A stretch of DNA of 10,457 bases from Flavobacteriales bacterium (GCA_024640205.1 JAHEFL010000029.1:1-10457), one strand, 5' to 3'. Positions 1 to 6,262 are shown, numbered from the stretch's first letter. Notes: a model not told the origin generated them from the sequence alone. Numbers and translations: made by a program.

Positions 1-2
1 AA

Positions 3-833
3 CTGTTCGACCTCATCCTCGTGGATGCACCTTGTTCCGGAGAAGGCATGATGCGAAAGGATCCGCATGCAGGCGATCAGTGGGATCCTGCACTCGTGGT
101 GCAATGTGCATCGGTTCAGGCATCCATCCTGGCCCACGCTTGGGCCGCACTGCGGCCGGGCGGGATCCTGATCTACAGCACCTGCACGTGGGAACTTTCA
201 GAGAATGAGCAGCAGGTCGCCAGGCTCATTGCCAATGGCGCCGAAGTACTGGAAATTCCCTTGGTACCGGAATGGGGGATCGAGCGATCGGAGCGCGAAG
301 GAGGAATGGGGTACCGCTTTTACCCGCATCGGGTGCGTGGCGAAGGCTTCTTTCTCGCCATGCTTCGCAAGCCGGGAACCATCTCCGCGGAAGCAGCCCA
401 GCGGATCGAACGAACGGAACATCAGGAGGTCCGACCCTGGCTACAGGACGATCCGGAGCAATGGATCAGCGAGCATGGGGATCTCCTGTTCGCGTTGGAC
501 GTGCGCTGGAGGACGGTCGTGGAACGAATGACAAAGGCCATGCGCATCCTTTCACCGGGCATCCCCGTGGCGGAACGCAAGGGCGATGCGTGGCGTCCGC
601 ACCACGCCCTTGCCTTGAACGAGCTTCTTCGATCGGGCCACTTCCCGGTGATCGAGCTTTCTCCCGATGAAGCCCTTCACTACCTGCGTGGGAACAGCCT
701 GAAGGGAAGCAATGCACACGACGTCGCGCTGGCATCCTATCAAGGCCACCCCTTGGGCTGGCTGCAGGGAGCTGGGACGCGCTGGAACAATCGCTGGCCA
801 GTTCGGTGGCGCATCCGCATGCAGCCGCGATGA
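3..833 (+). CDS. rsmF: RsmF-like 16S rRNA (cytosine-C5)-methyltransferase, 3' part
   Basis: The reading frame is open from the window edge, so the N-terminus and most of the SAM-binding fold lie upstream; 276 residues are visible. Two hallmark motifs of the NOL1/NOP2/Sun RNA m5C methyltransferases are seen: DAPCSGEGMMRKD (fragment residues 8-20), with the Pro-Cys of motif IV, and STCTWELSENEQ (about 59-70), with the Thr-Cys of motif VI. In this family the TC cysteine attacks C6 of the target cytosine and the PC cysteine helps product release. The C-terminal segment ends in a GHPLGWLQG...RWNNRWPVRWRI stretch, like the PUA-like tail of RsmF, which favours RsmF over RsmB. The likely substrate is 16S rRNA using SAM, in the cytoplasm; the exact target base cannot be read from the sequence. 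No terminator is obvious after the stop. Confidence 0.9.
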   Translation: MFDLILVDAPCSGEGMMRKDPHAGDQWDPALVVQCASVQASILAHAWAALRPGGILIYSTCTWELSENEQQVARLIANGAEVLEIPLVPEWGIERSEREGGMGYRFYPHRVRGEGFFLAMLRKPGTISAEAAQRIERTEHQEVRPWLQDDPEQWISEHGDLLFALDVRWRTVVERMTKAMRILSPGIPVAERKGDAWRPHHALALNELLRSGHFPVIELSPDEALHYLRGNSLKGSNAHDVALASYQGHPLGWLQGAGTRWNNRWPVRWRIRMQPR

Positions 834-845
834 GGCGGATGACCC

Positions 846-853
846 TATCTTGC
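846..853 (+). promoter_or_regulatory. Possible -7 box (TATCTTGC) upstream of the TonB-like gene
   Basis: TATCTTGC partly matches the Bacteroidota -7 element TAnnTTTG and lies about 92 bases before the start at 946. No -33 TTG is seen at the usual distance. This is a weak pattern match. Confidence 0.2.
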
Positions 854-945
854 AAGGCTGCACAAGGCCCTGTGTTCATGGAATGTTCGGGCGCTATGAT
901 CCCTGCCTGATCAGCCGTGTACCGCAGTGCACCTAGGAAGCTGGA

Positions 946-1683
946 ATGGTGAACTTTTTCCTGGACTGGTTCGAACGGCACAAGGTCGGGGTCATCGGCA
1001 CGCTGGTGCTGCATACGCTGTTCCTCTTCATGCTCACCGTCTGGAGCATACGGACCACGCCACGGGAGGATCAGATCAGCGAGATGCGGATCGAAGTGGT
1101 GGACGAGGAAGTGGCCCAGGAGATCCTCGATCAGATCGAACGCGAACTCGCGGGCATTCCCGAGGAGGTCGTGAATAAGAGCAGCAACATCACGGCGGAA
1201 TCCACACGACCCAACTACTCCCCTGAAAAGCTCGCGGAACGGGTGGAGAACGACCTGCGTTCGCTGGAACAGGCCGAATATGACCGGTTGGCCGAGGAAC
1301 GACGTGCACGGGGCGAGGAGATCACGATACCGGAACTGGACCCCAGCAAATGGGACAAGGAACAGTACATGGACAAGGCCGTGGAACCCGTAAAGGTGGA
1401 AGGGGCCACGACCGTATGGCATGACCTGAAAGGACGGGCGGAACGGTACATCCATGCGCCGGCTTATGTGTGCAAGGGTTCGGGCCTCGTTGTGGTGAAC
1501 GTGGTGGTGGACCGGGATGGGACGGTGCGCAAGGCCGAGTTGGACATGAACCGCACGAACACCCCGGATGAATGCATGCTGGATCATGCCTTGCGTTCGG
1601 CCCAAAGTGCCCGGTTTGCAGCCTATTCCAGTGCTCCGGACAAGCAGGGGGGTGCCATTTATTACCGATTCCTAGCACAGTAG
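946..1683 (+). CDS. Membrane-anchored TonB-like protein (energy-transducer TonB type)
   Basis: The product has 245 residues. A short cytoplasmic N-terminus is followed by one membrane helix (about 14-35), then a long charged, largely helical periplasmic spacer (about 40-150), and a C-terminal TonB-like domain (about 160-245). The domain shows the pattern GLVVVNVVVDRDGTVRKAEL, then a conserved helix, then a KQGGAIYYRF strand. This matches Bacteroidota proteins annotated as energy transducer TonB, which have GxVxVxVxVDxxG and QxGxIxYxF. The start at 946 is supported by AGGAAG at 935-940, five bases before the ATG. It may link inner-membrane energy to an outer-membrane transporter, but no ExbB/ExbD or TonB-dependent receptor is nearby. 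The spacer is Glu/Arg-rich and lacks the Pro-Glu/Pro-Lys runs of classical TonB, so it may be a structural relative and not a true energy transducer. Confidence 0.8.
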   Translation: MVNFFLDWFERHKVGVIGTLVLHTLFLFMLTVWSIRTTPREDQISEMRIEVVDEEVAQEILDQIERELAGIPEEVVNKSSNITAESTRPNYSPEKLAERVENDLRSLEQAEYDRLAEERRARGEEITIPELDPSKWDKEQYMDKAVEPVKVEGATTVWHDLKGRAERYIHAPAYVCKGSGLVVVNVVVDRDGTVRKAELDMNRTNTPDECMLDHALRSAQSARFAAYSSAPDKQGGAIYYRFLAQ

Positions 1684-1685
1684 AA

Positions 1686-1708
1686 CTGTCATATTGTCTT
1701 TATATTTT
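1686..1708 (+). promoter_or_regulatory. Candidate hsp20 promoter/stress element
   Basis: Directly after the stop of the preceding gene lies CTGTCATATTGTC (1686-1698), which holds two TGTC copies eight bases apart, followed by TATATTTT (1701-1708), a near match to the Bacteroidota -7 box. The tract is AT-rich in a GC-rich neighbourhood. No -33 TTG is present at normal spacing, so the TGTC element may stand in as a stress-sigma or regulator site. That role is inference. It implies a leader of roughly 90 bases for hsp20. Confidence 0.35.
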
Positions 1709-1767
1709 CGTACAGACTGCCCTTATGGCGCTCTATGCGTATCGGCATTGGCTTTGTCCAGCAGGCT

Positions 1768-1796
1768 GTGGATCAAGCCGAACATCCCTGATCCAC
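1768..1796 (+). promoter_or_regulatory. Inverted repeat in the hsp20 leader, 8 bases before the start codon
   Basis: GTGGATCA (1768-1775) and TGATCCAC (1789-1796) are perfect reverse complements separated by 13 bases. A second, mutually exclusive pairing is possible between TTGGCTT (1748-1754) and AAGCCGA (1775-1781), with one G-U pair. Either could control access to the start region or be an operator half-site pair. Confidence 0.4.
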
Positions 1797-1804
1797 CAAA
1801 CATC

Positions 1805-2248
1805 ATGACCATTACAAAATACCGCCCCCAAGCCGCATTCGTTTCCCCGTTCAATGACCTCGTTAACGATCTGTTCGACCGTGACCTCAGCCAGTTCTTT
1901 GGGCAGGATGACCTGAAGCATAGCGTCCCACGTGTGAATATTGTGGAGCGCGAGAAGGACTTCGAGTTGAGCATGCTCGCTCCCGGTTACGCGAAGAGCG
2001 ACATCAAGTTGGTGGTGGAGGATGAGACCATGACCATCAGCGCTGAACAGAAGAAGGAGGATGTGAAAGAAACCGAGCGGTTCACGCGTCGCGAATTCGC
2101 TCAGAGCGCCTTCAGCCGATCCTTCAAGCTACCTGGCACGGTCGATCAGAACGGCATCAAGGCCCGGTTCGAAAATGGGATCCTCCATGTGAACATCCCG
2201 AAGGTGGAAGAGCCACGGCCCAAGACCAAGGAGATCGGGATCGAGTAA
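1805..2248 (+). CDS. hsp20: Hsp20/alpha-crystallin family small heat-shock protein
   Basis: The product has 147 residues, a normal length for a bacterial small heat-shock protein. A short N-terminal arm with FNDLVNDLFDRDLSQFF is followed by the alpha-crystallin domain (about 40-135): VPRVNIVEREKDFELSMLAPG opens it, and the hallmark ARFENGILHVNIPK (120-133) closes it. The tail carries an I-x-I motif (IGI, 144-146), which in this family docks onto neighbouring dimers to build oligomers. It should act as an ATP-independent holdase binding unfolding proteins in the cytoplasm. The start at 1805 is chosen because residues from here align with family N-termini; the frame is open back to 1694, but that extension reads as non-coding leader. 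There is no clear Shine-Dalgarno. A structured leader precedes it and a strong terminator follows, so it is probably a single-gene unit. Confidence 0.93.
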   Translation: MTITKYRPQAAFVSPFNDLVNDLFDRDLSQFFGQDDLKHSVPRVNIVEREKDFELSMLAPGYAKSDIKLVVEDETMTISAEQKKEDVKETERFTRREFAQSAFSRSFKLPGTVDQNGIKARFENGILHVNIPKVEEPRPKTKEIGIE

Positions 2249-2274
2249 AGATCCCTTGGATCACCGGAACCACT

Positions 2275-2313
2275 GGAAAGGCCGCCGCAACGGGCGGCCT
2301 TTCCCTTATTTTG
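2275..2313 (+). terminator. Rho-independent terminator after hsp20
   Basis: A perfect 12-bp stem (GGAAAGGCCGCC, 2275-2286, with GGCGGCCTTTCC, 2293-2304) and a six-base loop are followed by CTTATTTTG. It begins 27 bases after the hsp20 stop. The T-rich tail also contains TATTTTGC (2307-2314), a possible -7 box for the next gene. Confidence 0.88.
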
Positions 2314-2335
2314 CGAACCCTATAGAACTCCTCCC

Positions 2336-2842
2336 ATGCTGCGCCCCTTGCTTCTTCCGATCGCCTTCGCCATGCTCCATCATGCCGCTGCCCAAACCGG
2401 TGTCAAGGGAGTGGATGTGGCGGAACAGGACTCACTCAAAACCGTTCCGCAGGTCGTGGAGGATAAACCCATCGATGGGGCATCGGCGATCGGAACCTTC
2501 GAAGTACCACCGGCTCATCCGGACTGCGATCCGCTGAAGGAACAGGAGCGTTTGGACTGCACGGCAGCGCGCGTTCTGGAATTGATCCGGAGCAGGAACG
2601 GAGCCCCGCGGCTGGACCTCACGCAATTCGGAGGGACCATGGTGACCATCAGCGTTGGAGTGAACCAGTTCGGTGATACCAAGGACGTGCGCGTCGATCA
2701 GTTGGGGGATCCACAATTGCACCGGAACGTGACCACGGCCCTGTATGCACTGCCAACCTTCAAGCCTGCCTTGAATGATGGCACCCGTACCAGTGCCACC
2801 CTGATCTTCAGGTATCCTTACGAAGAACTTTTCAAGCAGTGA
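2336..2842 (+). CDS. Secreted protein with TonB C-terminal-like domain
   Basis: The product has 168 residues with a signal peptide (about 1-20, ending AAAQ). A short linker leads to a segment with two cysteines (C64 and C75) in the FEVPPAHPDCDP...LDC arrangement. I associate this with Bacteroidota TonB-C-domain proteins, where a similar Cys pair precedes the domain. The domain itself (about 95-160) shows VTISVGVNQFGDTKDVRV, a conserved helix, then LPTFKPALNDG and a final RYPY strand, matching the usual P-x-F-x-P-A-x-x-G signature. With a cleaved signal and no membrane anchor it is probably a periplasmic or surface protein and not an energy transducer. Its partner is unknown. It lies 31 bases after the hsp20 terminator, so it likely has its own promoter. 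Confidence 0.75.
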   Translation: MLRPLLLPIAFAMLHHAAAQTGVKGVDVAEQDSLKTVPQVVEDKPIDGASAIGTFEVPPAHPDCDPLKEQERLDCTAARVLELIRSRNGAPRLDLTQFGGTMVTISVGVNQFGDTKDVRVDQLGDPQLHRNVTTALYALPTFKPALNDGTRTSATLIFRYPYEELFKQ

Positions 2843-2846
2843 CACG

Positions 2847-2875
2847 CCGGCCCAACGCCGGAGGACGATCCGTCC
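2847..2875. other. Two small hairpins between convergent genes
   Basis: CCGGC/GCCGG (2847-2851 with 2857-2861, loop of five) and GGACG/CGTCC (2863-2867 with 2871-2875, loop of three) sit between the stops of two convergent genes. Neither has a T-tract, so a role in termination or 3'-end protection is only possible. Confidence 0.3.
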
Positions 2876-2885
2876 ATCACCATGT

Positions 2886-3602
2886 TCAGTTGAAGTGACG
2901 GCTGTTCCACGCCTCTGCGCTGAACTGGCCGAAGAATGCGAACCACCCGAACACAGTGAAGCTCGCGCAGACCATCGCACTCCAGAAAAGGAAAAGGAAC
3001 CGATGCACTCCCCAGTAGGACGCGGTCGGATCGGTGGTAAGCAGGAAGGTGGGTATCAGGGCACTTAGAAGGACAGCGACAAGAAGGACCGTGATCCCCA
3101 AATGCACGGCCGACCGAACCGGCCATCCTGCGAGTACCCGCATTGGATGCAGGTCACTGCCCCATTTGTGCACCAGGTAGTAGCGATCATCACCGATAGG
3201 TACGAACAACAGGGGATCCACCTCGCTATCGCATAAGCGGAAACGGGATGCCGGTGCCATCACTTTGAAACCCAGCAGCGGACCATCGCTGCGACGCTCC
3301 AATTGCCGGATCGCATGGATCGCCTGCAGTGGTATGTCCCCCTTGAAGAGGCCTCCGTCCAGGAATCGCAGGCGGTACTTGATACAACAGCTGCGGATCG
3401 TGTCCAGGTGATACACCCGTTCCGGGTCAAGATCCCTGATGCGCGCAACGCGCTTCCCCTTGGAACCCAGAACCGTGGCCCTGAGGATCGCGTCATGCTT
3501 CTCCTCTTCGGCGATCAGCAGATGGACCTCAGCCATCAACGCCTGTTGACCCTGCAGCACCTTTTCCAGGCGCTCTCGTTCCAAGTTGCCTGCCATGTTC
3601 AT
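2886..3602 (-). CDS. Two-TM membrane protein, uncharacterised Bacteroidota-type family
   Basis: The product has 238 residues from ATG at 3602; a second ATG at 3596 is equally possible and neither has a clear ribosome site. Residues 5-45 are charged and probably helical. A soluble region (about 50-160) contains the recognisable runs YHLDTIRSCCIKYRLRFLDG, LFKGDIPLQAI and DPLLFVPIGDDRYYLVHKWG. Two hydrophobic helices follow (about 164-187 and 199-223), and the protein ends with FSAEAWNSRHFN. I recall similar uncharacterised proteins in Bacteroidota sharing the LFKG..P, the Y-L-H-K-W-G and the WNS tail, but know no function. Topology suggests a cytoplasmic sensory or binding domain tethered by a C-terminal hairpin. 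It lies 37 bases downstream of the DUF1883 gene on the same strand, so co-transcription is likely. Confidence 0.75.
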   Translation of the reverse strand: MNMAGNLERERLEKVLQGQQALMAEVHLLIAEEEKHDAILRATVLGSKGKRVARIRDLDPERVYHLDTIRSCCIKYRLRFLDGGLFKGDIPLQAIHAIRQLERRSDGPLLGFKVMAPASRFRLCDSEVDPLLFVPIGDDRYYLVHKWGSDLHPMRVLAGWPVRSAVHLGITVLLVAVLLSALIPTFLLTTDPTASYWGVHRFLFLFWSAMVCASFTVFGWFAFFGQFSAEAWNSRHFN

Positions 3603-3639
3603 TCTATTCTCAGAACATCCGCACCGGCCTAACGGTTCA

Positions 3640-4020
3640 TCAGCCGTCGCTCTGTCCTGCCATGTTGATCTCAGCAGCCGTTGCATCCTGATCATCAGCC
3701 TCCCTCACATGGGCTGGTGCATCAACGGCGATGCTTGACCGCACCATGGAGTTCGGGGACACCAACGCACAGGAAGCATGCAGATCCAGTGGAGCACGTT
3801 GGGTGCCCTTCTCCACCACCACCGTCCAGATGGAATCGTAGGGGATCACGAAACGCACAGGGGATTCCTCGAACTGTCCTCCGAAATAGGAATGCGTCCG
3901 TCCTTTCTTGTAAGCACTGAACTCGCGGGCGGTCATGAATTTCACCTTCGTCGGCTTATCGATCTCCACCTCGATGATCTCCTTCCTTTTCGCCTCGAAC
4001 GGTTTGTGCAGGAATTTCAT
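3640..4020 (-). CDS. DUF1883 domain protein
   Basis: The product has 126 residues. The first about 75 match the DUF1883 pattern: MKFLHKPF at the N-terminus, a VEVEI-type strand, F-x-x-Y-K-K-G-R-x-H-x-Y-F-G-G (34-48), SPVRFVIP (53-60), and W-T-V-V-V-E (65-70). DUF1883 is a small domain of unknown molecular function, known to me as a stand-alone protein and as a fusion partner in some multidomain proteins. The remaining about 50 residues (Ala/Asp/Ser-rich) look like a disordered tail. The start at 4020 is preferred over 4059 because family members begin with this MxFLH-type sequence. It is 35 bases after the universal stress protein stop on the same strand, suggesting a shared stress-related transcript. 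No catalytic motif is visible. Confidence 0.8.
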   Translation of the reverse strand: MKFLHKPFEAKRKEIIEVEIDKPTKVKFMTAREFSAYKKGRTHSYFGGQFEESPVRFVIPYDSIWTVVVEKGTQRAPLDLHASCALVSPNSMVRSSIAVDAPAHVREADDQDATAAEINMAGQSDG

Positions 4021-4040
4021 TGTAGCAATTGCTTGAGGTG

Positions 4041-4048
4041 TAAAGATA
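4041..4048 (-). promoter_or_regulatory. Possible internal -7 box (TATCTTTA) before the DUF1883 gene
   Basis: Read on the minus strand, TATCTTTA closely resembles TAnnTTTG and ends about 20 bases before the DUF1883 start. A weak TTA replaces the -33 TTG. It could give the two downstream genes a promoter of their own. Confidence 0.3.
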
Positions 4049-4055
4049 CAAGGCT

Positions 4056-4856
4056 TCAAAGCTTCACGCTAAGTACCGGGAAGTTGGTCCTGTTCACGAT
4101 ATCCTCCGTAAGGCTGCCGTTCACCACATGGAAGAACCCGGTCCGTCCATGTGTGGCCATGGCGATCAGGTCCGCATCGATGCTTCTGGAGAAATTCAGG
4201 ATACCCTCCTCAATGGTCAGGTCGTTGTAGATCGTGGCAGTGAACTTCTTCAGCTCATGGCGCTCCAGGAAAGCAGCGATCGCCTTGTGGCTGTCATCAC
4301 TCCTTTCAAATGTCTTCGGCGTGTTCACTTTCACCAGATGGATCTTCACATCGAATAGATCGAGGAGCGGTTGGAACGCATCGAACTTCTCGACATCCTG
4401 AGCGGAAAAGTTCGATGCGAACACCACATCCCGCAGTTCGAAGTCCTCCACGTGGTGTTTGATCACGAGTACCGGCATGGTCGCCTGGCGCACCACGCGT
4501 TGGGTGTTCGAACCGACCAACCCTTTCAGTCCACGTGCGCCATGTGATCCCATGACGATCAGGTCCGCCTCTGCCAATCGCTCGTTCTTGAACATCTCGG
4601 TGAGGCTCATCTGGCGTAACATGAACTTCCGCAACTCCAGCCCTTGCAGGAAGGGTAGTTCGGGCACCTTCTCCAATTTGTTCTCGATCTCCTCACGGAC
4701 CTTCATGTTCTCCGTGTGGAAATCCGTCAACTGCTCGTACAAGTGCACCACGTCGATCACCGCGCCGGAGAGTCGGGCGATCTTGCTCGCAACCTGCAGG
4801 GCGTCCGTGGCACATTCAGAGAAGTCGTAAGGGACGACGATTGTCTTGATGCTCAT
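4056..4856 (-). CDS. Universal stress protein, tandem UspA domains
   Basis: The product has 266 residues with two Usp domains in tandem (about 1-135 and 142-266). Domain 1 opens with KTIVVPYDFSE, the usual Usp first strand and phosphate-proximal Asp, and carries GSHG...GS (103-116). Domain 2 carries ATHGRTGFFHVVNGS (234-248), a good fit to the ATP-binding G-x2-G-x9-G-S/T motif with Ala at the first Gly. In domain 1 the spacer between HG and GS is eight residues instead of nine, so its nucleotide binding may differ. Such proteins are cytoplasmic, bind ATP or AMP in many cases, and support survival under starvation or stress; the exact target is unknown. The start at 4856 matches the family N-terminus (MSIKTIVVP). 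It appears to lead a three-gene minus-strand unit with the DUF1883 and two-TM genes. Confidence 0.92.
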   Translation of the reverse strand: MSIKTIVVPYDFSECATDALQVASKIARLSGAVIDVVHLYEQLTDFHTENMKVREEIENKLEKVPELPFLQGLELRKFMLRQMSLTEMFKNERLAEADLIVMGSHGARGLKGLVGSNTQRVVRQATMPVLVIKHHVEDFELRDVVFASNFSAQDVEKFDAFQPLLDLFDVKIHLVKVNTPKTFERSDDSHKAIAAFLERHELKKFTATIYNDLTIEEGILNFSRSIDADLIAMATHGRTGFFHVVNGSLTEDIVNRTNFPVLSVKL

Positions 4857-4886
4857 GGGTAAGGGTATCAATGCGGATGAACAGGC

Positions 4887-4918
4887 TGAAAGTAACACCC
4901 GATCCGGTACGATAACAA
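4887..4918 (-). promoter_or_regulatory. Candidate promoter of the universal stress protein gene
   Basis: On the minus strand, TTG (4918-4916) lies 21 bases before TACTTTCA (4894-4887), which resembles the Bacteroidota TTG / TAnnTTTG layout. The box is 30 bases from the start codon. The last two bases of the -7 box do not fit the consensus. Confidence 0.35.
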
Positions 4919-4937
4919 TGATGAGGTCCCGATCGGG
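4898..4937. repeat. Two CCCGATC-type sites exactly 30 bp apart between divergent genes
   Basis: CCCGATCCGG (4898-4907) and the perfect palindrome CCCGATCGGG (4928-4937) match at nine of ten bases and start 30 bp apart, about three helical turns. They lie between the divergent Usp and SiaC-family genes and could be operator sites for both. Confidence 0.35.
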
Positions 4938-4953
4938 TTCCCAACCGGCGTCC

Positions 4954-4961
4954 TACTTTAG
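4954..4961 (+). promoter_or_regulatory. Candidate -7 box of the SiaC-family gene
   Basis: TACTTTAG fits TAnnTTTG at all but one position and lies 25 bases before the start at 4987. The -33 TTG is not evident. Confidence 0.35.
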
Positions 4962-4986
4962 CGTCTCTCCCTGCCCGGGGAGGTGT

Positions 4987-5376
4987 ATGAGCACACGGAT
5001 GGACCGCTATACCGTACCCGCCACGGCCAAAACCCCCGTACTTGACCTGGAGCCTGGGAAAGGGCTGCTGATGATCAGCGGTTGTTCGATCCCGGAAAAT
5101 GCGGACCACTTCTTCACTCCCCTGTTGGAAAAAGTGACGGAATATGGAACGGACCCCGCTGAACGGACCGTGGTACGCGTTCAATTGAGTTATTTCAATT
5201 CCAGTTCGGCCAAGTACCTGCTCGATCTCTTCAAGGAGCTCGAGGATCTCCACGCAGCGGGACGCACCAAGGTTTCAGTGGAATGGTGCCATGCCCCGGA
5301 GGACCTGGACATGGAGGAGGCCGGACAGGATTATAAGGCGCTGCTCGAATTCCCGGTGAAACTTGTTGAGGTCTGA
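4987..5376 (+). CDS. SiaC-family regulatory phosphoprotein (DUF1987)
   Basis: The product has 129 residues, the usual size for the family. Signatures in order are ATAKTPVLDLEPG...LLMISG at the N-terminus, SIPENADHFFTPLLEKV (34-50), the core VQLSYFNSSSAKYLLDLF (65-82) and the acidic DLDMEEAGQDYKALLE (107-121). In Pseudomonas, SiaC is switched by phosphorylation of one hydroxyl residue in this core by the SiaB kinase, reversed by the SiaA phosphatase, and the unphosphorylated form activates the diguanylate cyclase SiaD. Here the Ser72-Ser74 cluster holds the probable phosphosite. No kinase, phosphatase or cyclase gene is in the window, so this copy is an orphan. GGGGAGG ends only three bases before ATG 4987; ATG 4999 (MDRYTV) is an alternative start that fits the family just as well. 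It is divergent from the stress protein gene. Confidence 0.87.
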   Translation: MSTRMDRYTVPATAKTPVLDLEPGKGLLMISGCSIPENADHFFTPLLEKVTEYGTDPAERTVVRVQLSYFNSSSAKYLLDLFKELEDLHAAGRTKVSVEWCHAPEDLDMEEAGQDYKALLEFPVKLVEV

Positions 5377-5382
5377 ACGATA

Positions 5383-6207
5383 TCAGTCCCCGAACACCTC
5401 GTTCCAGGTGCGGTCCGTGATGGCCACACCGTCCTTGAAATGCACCGCCTCGCCGTATGGATGGGTCACCCGCTTGTACACGGTGGTCTGGCCTTGCTGG
5501 GTCACCTGCCGCTCCAGCACAACGGCCCTGCCATCGCGGTAAACGCGCTCCTGAACGCCATCGATGACCGGCGGATGCAGGATCACCTCCACACCCTCGG
5601 TCCGTTGACCATCCGGTTCCTCGCTCACAACGGGCACTGGTGATGATGCCTTGACCACGCGGATCGGGGCCACCGGAGTGGATGCCTCCTTGGCAGGAGT
5701 TGCAACCCGGGGCGGGGCCAATGGTTCCTCGGACACGGGATCCGGAACAGGTGCTGGGACCATCTGCACAGGTTCCGGTTCAGGCTCCTTTGGGACCGGT
5801 ATCGGTTCCACATGCGCAGGTCCCGGTGCCGGAAGAGCGACTTCCTCCGGCGGTTCCTTAACCAAGGCCTGCTCTTGTTCAAACTGCACTTCCGCATCCC
5901 GCTTGGCGATCAATGCCTCAAGGTCCTGGATCTTCACCTTGGGATATACGTTGTAGGGCCGCATCCTTCGGGCCTCCGTATATCGCTCCAGGGCATCATC
6001 GTACTGCCTGGAACGGAACAGACCCTCGGCCTCGGTCATGACCTCCTGGAACGCCACATCCCTGGCGGACTCCTCGGCCTCCTGTTTGGCGATGCGCGAG
6101 CGCTCTTTCGCACTGAGGTTATCGAACTCCCGGGTCAAACTGGTATCCTGCCCCAACGCGCCGGTACAGCACGGGAGAACGATTAGGAGCAGCAGGGTCC
6201 GGATCAT
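5383..6207 (-). CDS. Secreted TPR-like, Pro-rich protein with conserved C-terminal domain
   Basis: The product has 274 residues. A signal peptide (about 1-20, probable cut after ALG) is followed by a charged helix and one or two TPR-like helices (about 52-103: LFRSRQYDDALERYTEARRM then RPYNVYPKVKIQDLEALIAK). The x-P-x-x-x-Y-P-K-x-K-I pattern recurs in Bacteroidota envelope proteins. A Pro/Val/Glu-rich linker (about 118-200) probably crosses periplasm or cell wall. The C-terminal domain (about 205-274) has VERVYR-type strands, VTHPYGEAVHFKDGVAITDRTW, resembling a V-x-H-x-G-x-x-x-F-K-x-G-x-x-I module that I recall at the C-termini of Bacteroidota envelope proteins. LPCC at 11-14 could be read as a poor lipobox, but a type I signal seems better. 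The start at 6207 places the signal peptide at the N-terminus. Its exact role is unknown; an envelope scaffold is a reasonable guess. Confidence 0.75.
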   Translation of the reverse strand: MIRTLLLLIVLPCCTGALGQDTSLTREFDNLSAKERSRIAKQEAEESARDVAFQEVMTEAEGLFRSRQYDDALERYTEARRMRPYNVYPKVKIQDLEALIAKRDAEVQFEQEQALVKEPPEEVALPAPGPAHVEPIPVPKEPEPEPVQMVPAPVPDPVSEEPLAPPRVATPAKEASTPVAPIRVVKASSPVPVVSEEPDGQRTEGVEVILHPPVIDGVQERVYRDGRAVVLERQVTQQGQTTVYKRVTHPYGEAVHFKDGVAITDRTWNEVFGD

Positions 6208-6262
6208 CGAGGAGTGGTCCTGCGGGGCAATGTACATCCTTGGGTTCGGCCCCGCTCAACCG

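Noticed and set aside
466..1605. A 379-codon open frame on the minus strand
   Set aside because: It lies antisense across two well-supported + strand genes (methyltransferase and TonB-like), is His/Pro/Arg-rich without recognisable motifs, and is expected by chance in GC-rich coding DNA.
1694..1804. N-terminal extension of Hsp20 from the in-frame ATG at 1694
   Set aside because: The extra 37 residues are unlike any Hsp20 N-terminus and overlap promoter-like and hairpin sequences; ATG 1805 fits the family.
4846..4986. N-terminal extension of the SiaC-family protein from 4846
   Set aside because: It would overlap the stress protein start on the other strand and the family begins near ATG 4987/4999.
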